Shown here one piece after another: positions 1 to 5,078 of a stretch of 5,078 nt of DNA (the stretch's first letter is position 1; the number at the start of each line of letters is the position of its first letter). The notes below the pieces were generated by a model. It was not told the origin of the DNA and did no database searches. It saw only the letters and a program-made list of their open reading frames with translations. The stretch is from Chlorobiota bacterium (GTDB lineage Bacteria; Bacteroidota; Bacteroidia; Bacteroidales; JAADGE01). The position numbers were made by a program, and so were the translations under genes. Location of the stretch: assembly GCA_030592825.1 (NCBI GenBank), contig JAUVIG010000305.1, positions 1 through 5,078 of the forward strand, read 5' to 3'.

Positions 1-1402
1 ACCAAATAAAAGGCAGTTTATTATCATTTGTTAGATTATTTATATCTGAAACGGAAAAATTTGAAGATCCCCAAGCCGTTGTAGAACCGTGTCCGGTATA
101 ATTTGCAATACCGAGTCCGGAGTTTAAACTTCCGGCAACATCAGAAGGAGAAGGATTTCCGGCTGCATCATGACCTCCTTGGCTGCCGTCAAAATGTTCA
201 AAAGGGTCTCCGGTATATGTAAAATCAAACAAATCAGTTTGCATATTTCTCAAATGTTCATAATCATATTCGTTATCATCGCCCGGTCCTTGATCAGAGC
301 CTACAGACATTAATTTGTTTAACCATCCGTCAGCTAATTGATCTCCTTTTTCATATTCAATTGTTCTCAACACTTGAGTTTCAACATGTGCAGTAGTTTC
401 TGCCGAAAAACGCCCTACAAAAAATTCAAGGTAATGATCGTCTCCGCTAATGTAGGCATAAGCATTATCAGAATCTCCGTAAGGAATAAAACCTCCGCTG
501 TTTGTAGGAATTTGAGCAGCATCTCCAACTAACAGAAGATAGGCTAAACCGTTTGTATTATAATAATTTTCAACATATGTCTTAATTTCTGAAACCGAAC
601 TTCCGGCATCAGTTACCGTAACCATTTCACAGGGACGACCTATTGTGTTTTTCCAATCAACTAATGGTTGTACTTGATCTGTCCAATCATCATAACAAAT
701 TATAAGCATATTTCCTTCTTCTTCTACAGGAGTATATTTTGTTTGATTTTCATAATTAATGAAATGATTGGAATAGATAATATTGAATTCTCTGTCAACT
801 TTATCAAAAGATTTTGTTCTGTTAAACTCGTTTTTTCCTTTTTCTTTACCGGAAATAACTTTTATTGTTATTTCTGTATAAACTCTGACAATATTCTTAA
901 CGGGATTATAGGTAAAAGGATATACATGCACAGCTTGTCCTCTGAAATCTCTTACAATATACGGTTTATCTGCATTTGCAATTTGATTTGGGAAAAAGGC
1001 ATCTTTTGAATATACTTTTCCGTATTCATAGGGTACAGTTGAAGGATCAATATCACGAGAAAAGTTACCTTTTGAAGGTGCAATATTAATATCTTCTATT
1101 TCATAAAATTCGGAAGATATAACTTCAATATTTGTGTTTCCCAAATCAGGAATTATAACTGATTGAGTAAATTTAGGTAAATCGGGAGACCCTTTTTGCA
1201 AAATTTGTGTTAAATCTTCTGATATAACAATAATTTCTTTTCCGTTCGGTGTTTTAACATTTTTAAAATCGTATGAATTTAATTTAAATGTCAAAACTGT
1301 TTCAGTGTCATTTGAAGATACAAGTTGAACTGTATTTTTTTGTGCAAACACAGCATTAAATGTAAATAATAACACAAGTAGTAAAACAAATTTGTTCTTC
1401 AT
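1..1402 (-). CDS. Gingipain-like C25 family cysteine peptidase, N-terminal part (C-terminus beyond window)
   Basis: The reading frame is open from ATG at 1402-1400 to the window edge: 467 full codons, no stop. Residues 1-20 form a signal peptide (Lys-rich start, LLLVLLFTF core, AVFA|Q cleavage site). Residues about 21-215 fit a gingipain-type propeptide. The catalytic domain starts near 230 (GNMLIICYDDW) and shows YLLLVGDAAQIPT (288-300), SGDDHYLEFFVGRFS (319-333) and NYTGHGSTTAW (434-444). His438 in GHGS is the expected catalytic His. The frame ends at LPFIW (463-467), where gingipains continue to the nucleophile Cys, so that Cys is expected near residue 471, just outside. Family knowledge: such enzymes are exported by Sec, then usually by the type IX system using a C-terminal signal, and act at the cell surface or outside. 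That C-terminal part cannot be seen here. The start is supported by the signal peptide, although no Shine-Dalgarno site precedes it. PorU, the type IX sortase, is a C25 relative, but the GHGSTTAW context looks more like a true protease. Substrate specificity is unknown. Confidence 0.92.
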   Translation of the reverse strand, partial: MKNKFVLLLVLLFTFNAVFAQKNTVQLVSSNDTETVLTFKLNSYDFKNVKTPNGKEIIVISEDLTQILQKGSPDLPKFTQSVIIPDLGNTNIEVISSEFYEIEDINIAPSKGNFSRDIDPSTVPYEYGKVYSKDAFFPNQIANADKPYIVRDFRGQAVHVYPFTYNPVKNIVRVYTEITIKVISGKEKGKNEFNRTKSFDKVDREFNIIYSNHFINYENQTKYTPVEEEGNMLIICYDDWTDQVQPLVDWKNTIGRPCEMVTVTDAGSSVSEIKTYVENYYNTNGLAYLLLVGDAAQIPTNSGGFIPYGDSDNAYAYISGDDHYLEFFVGRFSAETTAHVETQVLRTIEYEKGDQLADGWLNKLMSVGSDQGPGDDNEYDYEHLRNMQTDLFDFTYTGDPFEHFDGSQGGHDAAGNPSPSDVAGSLNSGLGIANYTGHGSTTAWGSSNFSVSDINNLTNDNKLPFIW

Positions 1403-1556
1403 TATAAGTTGATTTAATTAATAATTGATTTATTCTTTAATATTAATGTAATACGAATTATTTTTGAAAAGTGATGCAAATTATTTCAACATAATAATCT
1501 GATTACAGAAACAGATTGCGATATTACTAAATGGTTGCATTTTATGCAAGGGTAAA
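1403..1556. other. Intergenic leader region upstream of the C25 peptidase with two small inverted repeats
   Basis: This AT-rich stretch separates the acyl-CoA synthetase terminator from the peptidase start and must hold the peptidase promoter and leader. I found no complete TTTG / TAnnTTTG pair on the minus strand. Two short inverted repeats are visible: AATCTG/CAGATT (1496-1501 with 1512-1517, 10-base loop) and TTGCAT/ATGCAA (1535-1540 with 1544-1549, 3-base loop). A further ATGCAA lies at 1474-1479. They could be regulator sites or weak leader-RNA hairpins, but nothing in the sequence identifies the regulator. No credible open reading frame or RNA gene is seen. Confidence 0.4.
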
Positions 1557-1590
1557 GAAAAAAAGTTTCAGTAAAACCGAAACTTTTTTC
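1557..1590 (-). terminator. Rho-independent terminator of the acyl-CoA synthetase gene
   Basis: An 11-base-pair inverted repeat (1559-1569 with 1579-1589; AAAAAAGTTTC / GAAACTTTTTT) has a 9-base loop. Read on the minus strand it lies about 40 bases after the synthetase stop codon and its stem ends in a run of seven T, as a rho-independent terminator should. The plus-strand reading also ends in a T run, so the element is formally bidirectional, but no plus-strand gene ends here. It should insulate the synthetase from the peptidase gene downstream. Confidence 0.82.
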
Positions 1591-1630
1591 TTAATATATT
1601 AAAAACATAAAAATTGGTTCTGCCATAAAA

Positions 1631-3430
1631 CTATTCTGTCTTGTTTTCAAGTACATGACCCTTATTATCAGTATAACCGTACAGATAATCCAACTTAATC
1701 TTGTATTTTTTAAATAATATTCTTCTTTTGAGTTTTAATGTTGGTGAAAGTTCGCCCGTATCAGGTGTCCACTCTTCACAAACCAAAGAAAACTTTTTTA
1801 TCTTCATAGAATGATCCAAACTTTCGTTGAACTTTTCAACTTCTTGTTCATATTTTTTAATTACCTTTTCGTTTGTGATTAAATCTAAGTTATCTCTAAA
1901 ATTAATATTATGGATTGCTGCCCAACTGTGAAGATGTTCAAAAGCCGGACATAATATAGCAGCAGTATATTTCTCACCATCTCCTACAGTCATTAATTGC
2001 TCAATAAAAGGAGATTCTTTCATTTTGTTTTCTATCAATTCGGGTGCAACGTATTTTCCGGTTGACAATTTAAATATTTCTTTTTTACGACCTGTTATTT
2101 TAAGTATCTTCCCGTTTAATTCTCCTGTATCTCCTGTGTGGAACCAACCGTTTTCATCAATAGCTTCTTTTGTTTTTTCAGGATCTTTATAATATCCCGG
2201 CATTAAGTTGGGCCCTTTGAATAATATCTCTCCGTCATCAGCTATTTTAACTTCTGCGGATTCCAATATTTCTCCTACTGTTCCGGGTTGTACATTATCT
2301 AATCTGTTAACTGCAATTACCGGTGCGGTTTCGGTTAATCCGTATCCTTCCAATATAGGAATACCTGCAGCTCCGAAAATTTTTGCCAATCTGGGTTGTA
2401 ATGCAGCTCCGCCGGAAACAGCAGTTTTTATATTTCCGCCAAGCGCCTCACGCCATTTTACAAAAACAAGTTTATTAGCCAATTTTAATTTTTTATAATA
2501 AAAAGAACCTTGTTTTACAGTCGGATCATATTGTTGTCCGAGTTTTAATGCCCAAAAAAACATAGCCCTCTTTATTCCTTTCAGATCCAGACCCTTACCG
2601 TATATTTTGTCATAAACACGTTCAAAAATTCGAGGGACTGCTGCAAAGATATCGGGTTTTATTTCTTGTATATTATCTACTATAGTTTCCATATTTTCAG
2701 CATAATATACACGAATCCCCAAATAAGAAAAAAGATAATTTAACATTCTTTCAAAAACATGATTAAGAGGTAAAAAACTAATAGCAAGTTCTGTATCTTT
2801 CGGTACAGCCACTTCACACTCCAAAACATTACTTACAAAGTTTTTATGGGTCATCATTACACCTTTTGATAAACCTGTAGTACCTGAAGTATAGATGATT
2901 GATGACAGATCATTTTCTTCAACGGCATTTCTCATCTCAATAAACTTATCTTTATGTTCATCTTGTTTTTCTTCACCTGATTTCAGAAGATCTTCAAAGT
3001 TTGGAATGCCTTTTATTTGATCAAATGTGTAAACATTTTCAATAGATTTAACTTTTTGAACTATAGGATTTATAAAATCATAACGTTCTTTTGAAGAGAT
3101 AATTAACATTTTTGAATCTGAATGCGACAAAATATGTTCATATTCAATTTCGTTTATAGTCGGATATACAGGTACATGAACAACACCTATTTGTTCCATC
3201 CCGTAATCTATAATGTTCCACTCGGGGCGGTTATTGGAAACTGATGCAATTTTATCACCTTTTTTAAATCCTAATTCTATTAAAGCATAACTGAAAAGGT
3301 CTGCTTTTCGTTTAATTTCTTTCGCACTGAATTTTTCCCAAGTACCGTTTCTTTTTACGGCAAAATTGTCATCTTTGGAATAATTTTCAATTACATGATC
3401 AAGAATATCAAATGTTCTTTTTATTTCCAT
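1631..3430 (-). CDS. Long-chain fatty acid--CoA ligase (AMP-forming acyl-CoA synthetase)
   Basis: This complete 599-residue adenylate-forming enzyme joins a long-chain fatty acid to coenzyme A through an acyl-AMP intermediate, feeding lipid synthesis or fatty-acid breakdown at the cytoplasmic face of the membrane. The motifs appear in family order: ATP/AMP P-loop YTSGTTGLSKG (180-190), PLNHVFER (221-228), GGAALQP (340-346), GYGLTETAP (362-370), GWFHTGD with the ribose-binding Asp434 (428-434), hinge region GRKKEIFKLSTGKYVAP (447-463), and C-terminal SPTLKLKRR (562-570) with the likely adenylation Lys at 566. Length and motif spellings fit the long-chain branch (the COG1022/FAA1-like group) better than acetyl-CoA synthetases or the FadD type of E. 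coli. No key motif is missing. The ATG at 3430 lies about 25 bases from a predicted transcription start, and the stop is TAG at 1633-1631. The gene has its own promoter and terminator, so it is probably monocistronic. The exact chain-length preference cannot be read from the sequence. Confidence 0.95.
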   Translation of the reverse strand: MEIKRTFDILDHVIENYSKDDNFAVKRNGTWEKFSAKEIKRKADLFSYALIELGFKKGDKIASVSNNRPEWNIIDYGMEQIGVVHVPVYPTINEIEYEHILSHSDSKMLIISSKERYDFINPIVQKVKSIENVYTFDQIKGIPNFEDLLKSGEEKQDEHKDKFIEMRNAVEENDLSSIIYTSGTTGLSKGVMMTHKNFVSNVLECEVAVPKDTELAISFLPLNHVFERMLNYLFSYLGIRVYYAENMETIVDNIQEIKPDIFAAVPRIFERVYDKIYGKGLDLKGIKRAMFFWALKLGQQYDPTVKQGSFYYKKLKLANKLVFVKWREALGGNIKTAVSGGAALQPRLAKIFGAAGIPILEGYGLTETAPVIAVNRLDNVQPGTVGEILESAEVKIADDGEILFKGPNLMPGYYKDPEKTKEAIDENGWFHTGDTGELNGKILKITGRKKEIFKLSTGKYVAPELIENKMKESPFIEQLMTVGDGEKYTAAILCPAFEHLHSWAAIHNINFRDNLDLITNEKVIKKYEQEVEKFNESLDHSMKIKKFSLVCEEWTPDTGELSPTLKLKRRILFKKYKIKLDYLYGYTDNKGHVLENKTE

Positions 3431-3458
3431 TTTGATTATTTTTTGTTTATAAACATAT

Positions 3459-3488
3459 CAAAATTAGTAAATATATTCACAGCACAAA
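3459..3488 (-). promoter_or_regulatory. Predicted Bacteroidota-type promoter of the acyl-CoA synthetase gene
   Basis: On the minus strand, TTTG (3488-3485) is followed after 18 bases by TAATTTTG (3466-3459), an exact match to the TAnnTTTG -7 consensus of the primary sigma factor in this phylum. The spacing is one base under the usual 19-21. Transcription would start near 3453-3455, giving a leader of roughly 25 bases before the ATG at 3430. Prediction only; the distance and orientation fit the gene well. Confidence 0.65.
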
Positions 3489-3513
3489 ATATTTTTGTAA
3501 TTGTAGAATGAAA

Positions 3514-3544
3514 CCGAAGGCTTCGCTTCAAGCAAAGGCTTCGG
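3514..3544. repeat. GC-richer hairpin containing a 9-base direct repeat
   Basis: AAGGCTTCG occurs twice at an 18-base period (3517-3525 and 3535-3543). The block also folds: CCGAAG (3514-3519) pairs with CTTCGG (3539-3544), and GCTT (3520-3523) pairs with AAGC (3530-3533), leaving a 5-base bulge and a 6-base loop. CGAAG-G-CTTCG (3515-3525) is itself palindromic. It sits between two divergent promoters and has no T run, so it is not a normal terminator. It stands out in base composition from the surrounding AT-rich DNA and may be a dispersed palindromic (REP-like) repeat or a protein-binding site. A genome-wide count would decide. Confidence 0.5.
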
Positions 3545-3617
3545 CAGAATAAAGACACAATTGGGTTAACAACCGGTGGATAAATTGGTGATATTAGGAG
3601 AAAAAACACATCAAAAA

Positions 3618-3649
3618 TTTGTAAAAACTACCAAATTTTGGTATATTTG
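3618..3649 (+). promoter_or_regulatory. Bacteroidota-type promoter of the toxin-antitoxin operon
   Basis: TTTG (3618-3621), a 20-base spacer and TATATTTG (3642-3649) match the phylum consensus TTTG-N19-21-TAnnTTTG exactly. The -7 box ends only 8 bases before the antitoxin ATG, so transcription should begin about 2-5 bases before the start codon and the mRNA is almost leaderless. The spacer contains the probable operator described separately. Confidence 0.8.
3629..3643. promoter_or_regulatory. Palindromic operator, probably for antitoxin autoregulation
   Basis: TACCAAA-T-TTTGGTA is a perfect 7+7 inverted repeat around a single central T (3636). It fills the promoter spacer and overlaps the first two bases of the -7 box. 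A dimeric ribbon-helix-helix protein bound here would block RNA polymerase, and ParD-type antitoxins are known to repress their own operons in this way. That the binder is the adjacent ParD is an inference from position and symmetry. Confidence 0.6.
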
Positions 3650-3657
3650 TAAAAAAA

Positions 3658-3900
3658 ATGAAAAAAAATACATCTATATCGATAGGAAACCATTTTGAGA
3701 TGTTTATGTTAAGAAAAATAAAGACAGGAAGGTATAATTCAGTGAGTGAAGTTGTAAGAGCCGGTCTTAGATTGTTGGAGGATGAAGAAAAGAAAACGGA
3801 AATTTTAAAAGAAGCTCTTGAAATTGGAGAAAACAGCGGCTTAACAGAAAAGTTTGATTCAAAGAAACATCTAAAGGCTTTACATAAAAAATATATGTAA
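3658..3900 (+). CDS. parD: ParD-family type II antitoxin (ribbon-helix-helix)
   Basis: This 80-residue protein has the full ParD pattern. The N-terminal strand NTSISIG (4-10) contacts DNA as part of a ribbon-helix-helix dimer. HFEMFMLRKIKTGRY (12-26) forms helix 1, and SVSEVVRAGLRLLEDEE (28-44) covers the turn, helix 2 and the characteristic SEVVRAGLRLLE signature. KEALEIGENSG (51-61) is the usual linker, and the basic C-terminal tail to residue 80 would wrap the toxin. Its job is to bind and neutralise the ParE toxin encoded two bases downstream and to repress the operon. The ATG at 3658 is supported by the promoter just upstream and by alignment of residues 4-10 with the family start. Runs of eight A lie on both sides of the ATG (3651-3658, 3661-3668). 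Length is typical, with no sign of decay. Confidence 0.93.
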   Translation: MKKNTSISIGNHFEMFMLRKIKTGRYNSVSEVVRAGLRLLEDEEKKTEILKEALEIGENSGLTEKFDSKKHLKALHKKYM

Positions 3901-3902
3901 AT

Positions 3903-4202
3903 ATGGTTAATTACAGAATATCAAATAAAGCTGTAAGTGATTTGGATGGAATTTGGATTTATACTTTTAAAAATTGGTCTGTTCAACAGGCAAACAGATA
4001 CTATAATTTGATAATAAGTGAAATTGAGTTTTTAGCCGTGAATCCTGATTCAGGCAAATCAATGGAACATATAAAAAAAGGATACAGTGCTTCAAAAGTA
4101 AAATCACATTTGATTTTTTACAAATTAAATGCAGACAATATTATTGAAATAGTAAGAATTCTTCATCAAAGAATGGATGTTGAAAACAGATTGAAGGAGT
4201 AA
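3903..4202 (+). CDS. parE: ParE-family type II toxin (RelE/ParE superfamily)
   Basis: This 99-residue toxin is encoded directly after the antitoxin with a two-base gap, so translation is probably coupled. Family features in order: YRISNKAVSDLDGIWIYT (4-21) with the conserved A..DL..I..Y pattern, W25 with QQANRYY (28-34) in the helix-helix segment, the LAVNPDSGK turn (44-52), GYSASKVKSHLIFYK (60-74) forming the central strands, and IIEIVRILHQRMD (80-92), the typical ParE ending. Family knowledge: ParE proteins poison DNA gyrase, while related RelE enzymes cleave mRNA. The RILH-x-RMD ending and the ParD partner favour ParE, but the target is not proven by sequence. Length is normal and no key position is obviously lost, so the toxin is probably active. 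Its 3' end overlaps, in another frame, the open stretch leading into the J-domain remnant (from 4184). Confidence 0.92.
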   Translation: MVNYRISNKAVSDLDGIWIYTFKNWSVQQANRYYNLIISEIEFLAVNPDSGKSMEHIKKGYSASKVKSHLIFYKLNADNIIEIVRILHQRMDVENRLKE

Positions 4203-4252
4203 CAGAAAAGAAAACCCGACAAAAAACTTATAATTACAAGAGTTCTTCTTCA

Positions 4253-4470
4253 ATGGTCTCATACTACTCTTCAAAAGCATATAAAATATTAGGCATTGAG
4301 AAGACTGCAAGTGCCGACGAAATTAAAAAAGCATATCGTGCATTGGCATGAAACACCATCCGGATAAATTTGCAACTAAAGGAGAAAAAGCCATAGAACA
4401 AGCCGAAGAAATGTTTCAGGAAATTACAGAGGCTTATGAGTTAATAAAACGCTTAAGAAGTATAAATTAG
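4253..4470 (+). pseudogene. J-domain (DnaJ/DjlA-like) C-terminal fragment, frameshifted
   Basis: Two overlapping frames together spell one J domain. Frame one (ATG 4253 to TGA 4349-4351) gives MVSYYSSKAYKILGIEKT, then ASADEIKKAYRALA. Frame two (ATG 4348 to TAG 4468-4470) gives MKHHPDKFATKGEKAIEQ, then AEEMFQEITEAYELIKRLRSIN. The canonical J-domain junction is RALA-MKHHPDK, so one base is missing next to 4347 (or was lost in assembly). The HPD motif needed to stimulate DnaK ATPase is intact in the second half. Frame one is also open upstream to 4184 and reads a Ser-rich linker (NYKSSSS) before the ATG. The linker and the E.A.E.FQEITEAYE.IK ending resemble the C-terminus of DjlA-like TerB+J proteins. 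No TerB part precedes it, because the toxin gene is there instead, so this is probably a truncated remnant. Alternatives are a coupled two-ORF gene through the ATGA overlap, or a sequencing error in a small J protein. Confidence 0.75.
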
Positions 4471-4493
4471 AAAGAGAGTCTATAAAAGGTTAA

Positions 4494-5078
4494 ATGTATT
4501 CAATAAAACATATGCAAAACTTAAATAACAGACAGAAAATAAACTTCTTCATTATAGTTGTACTTATTCTTATTGATATTTTAATAATCTTAACAGAAAA
4601 TCAACGAATTTATCCATTTAATAATATAGTTGTGGTCTGTTCAATTAATATTTTTCTAATAGGGTTTTATGAGCTTTGGCAATTAAAAGACATTTATCTC
4701 AGCTATAAAGAAAAAACAGTATTAAAACTTTTAGTTGTTTTTTTAAAAGATGAAGGATATGATGAGAATAATATTTTGAGTATGATTAACCCTTACTTTA
4801 AATCTTATTCAAAGAAACAAGTTGTTAAGCAAATAAAAAGCACAAATACAAAAAAATATTATATTAATCCAATTTATTGGAAAAGCCGTCAGTACAAAAT
4901 ATATGTTTTGTTTATTATTTTAGATATACTTTATCAGAACAGAATTAGAGATAAGGTAAGTGAGAAGAAACTAAGAATATTGTCAAAATTACTCACTTCA
5001 AATAGTGAGCATTTTTTATTGATTGATTATCATTTTAAAACAAAAGGCAGCAAATCGGATAATAAAAGTTTCACATAT
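4494..5078 (+). CDS. Two-transmembrane protein with possible TerB-like region, N-terminal part (3' end beyond window)
   Basis: The frame is open from ATG 4494 to the window edge, 195 codons without a stop in AT-rich DNA, which is unlikely by chance. Two hydrophobic segments (about 17-34, INFFIIVVLILIDILIIL, and 44-62) should cross the membrane, with a very short loop between them. The rest is probably cytoplasmic: KTVLKLLVVFLKDEGYDE (74-91) and YKIYVLFIILDILYQNRI (134-151), followed by SEKKLRILSKLL (156-167). These two helical blocks, the second leading into an S-E-x-x-L-x-x-L pattern, weakly resemble the halves of a TerB domain. The acidic metal-binding residues of TerB are not clear. The visible part ends with a polar linker (KTKGSKSDNKSF). 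I do not firmly recognise the family. The J-domain fragment just upstream raises the inference that this is a TerB+J type protein whose J domain lies outside the window. A weak AAAGG (4485-4489) precedes the ATG, and no promoter was found. Confidence 0.6.
   Translation, partial: MYSIKHMQNLNNRQKINFFIIVVLILIDILIILTENQRIYPFNNIVVVCSINIFLIGFYELWQLKDIYLSYKEKTVLKLLVVFLKDEGYDENNILSMINPYFKSYSKKQVVKQIKSTNTKKYYINPIYWKSRQYKIYVLFIILDILYQNRIRDKVSEKKLRILSKLLTSNSEHFLLIDYHFKTKGSKSDNKSFTY

Noticed and set aside
338..1009. Two plus-strand open frames (338-532 and 668-1009) opposite the C25 protease
   Set aside because: They lie antisense to a gene with clear family motifs, and their translations are low-complexity with no recognisable domain.
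1547..1554. TACCCTTG on the minus strand as a -7 box for the C25 protease
   Set aside because: It has one mismatch to TAnnTTTG and no TTTG at the proper upstream distance; it also lies against the terminator.
2208..2498. Plus-strand open frame of 96 codons inside the acyl-CoA synthetase
   Set aside because: It is antisense to well-conserved synthetase motifs (GYGLTE region) and has no start signals or family resemblance.
3431..3657. Small gene or RNA gene in the divergent intergenic region
   Set aside because: Apart from the two promoters, the operator and the hairpin repeat, I see no start codon with a sustained frame and no known RNA or riboswitch motif.
4125..4310. Minus-strand open frame of 61 codons across the toxin end
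   Set aside because: It is antisense to the conserved ParE C-terminus and the J-domain linker; no promoter or recognisable product.
4992..5017. Terminator-like hairpin CTCACT/AGTGAG followed by six T
   Set aside because: It falls inside the open frame of the partial membrane protein, the stem is only 6 base pairs, and two bases separate it from the T run. Chance is likely in such AT-rich DNA, but it would matter if that frame proved not to be coding.

Overview
The window is AT-rich DNA that most likely comes from the Bacteroidota. Three things point there: a gingipain-type (family C25) secreted protease with a signal peptide ending Ala|Gln; two promoters of the Bacteroidota form (TTTG, about 18-20 bases, TAnnTTTG); and start codons preceded by A/T-rich sequence rather than a clear Shine-Dalgarno site. 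The genus cannot be told from the sequence.

Layout. Bases 1-1402 (minus strand) hold the first 467 codons of a C25 cysteine protease. The window edge cuts it just after the catalytic His region and about four codons before the expected catalytic Cys. A 228-base gap follows, holding small inverted repeats and a rho-independent terminator (1557-1590) for the next gene. Bases 1631-3430 (minus strand) encode a complete 599-residue long-chain acyl-CoA synthetase that activates fatty acids. A 227-base divergent intergenic region carries promoters for both flanking transcripts and a GC-richer repeat/hairpin. Bases 3658-4202 (plus strand) are a complete ParD/ParE-type toxin-antitoxin pair, with a palindromic probable operator inside a textbook promoter and almost no leader. 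After the toxin comes a J-domain (DnaJ-like) sequence, 4253-4470, split by a one-base frameshift. Last is the start of a two-transmembrane protein (4494 to the window end) with a possible TerB-like region.

The protease and the acyl-CoA synthetase look like independent chromosomal genes and share no evident pathway. The toxin and antitoxin work as a pair: the antitoxin should neutralise the toxin and repress the shared promoter. The right end looks like a decayed accessory region. The J-domain remnant resembles the C-terminal end of DjlA-like TerB+J proteins, and the partial membrane gene beside it may be a related protein whose own J domain lies outside the window. I see no tRNA, rRNA, CRISPR array, insertion sequence or phage gene. 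The window holds no clearly new multi-gene system. The most unusual items are the split J domain with an ATGA stop/start overlap beside the membrane protein, and the near-leaderless toxin-antitoxin promoter.
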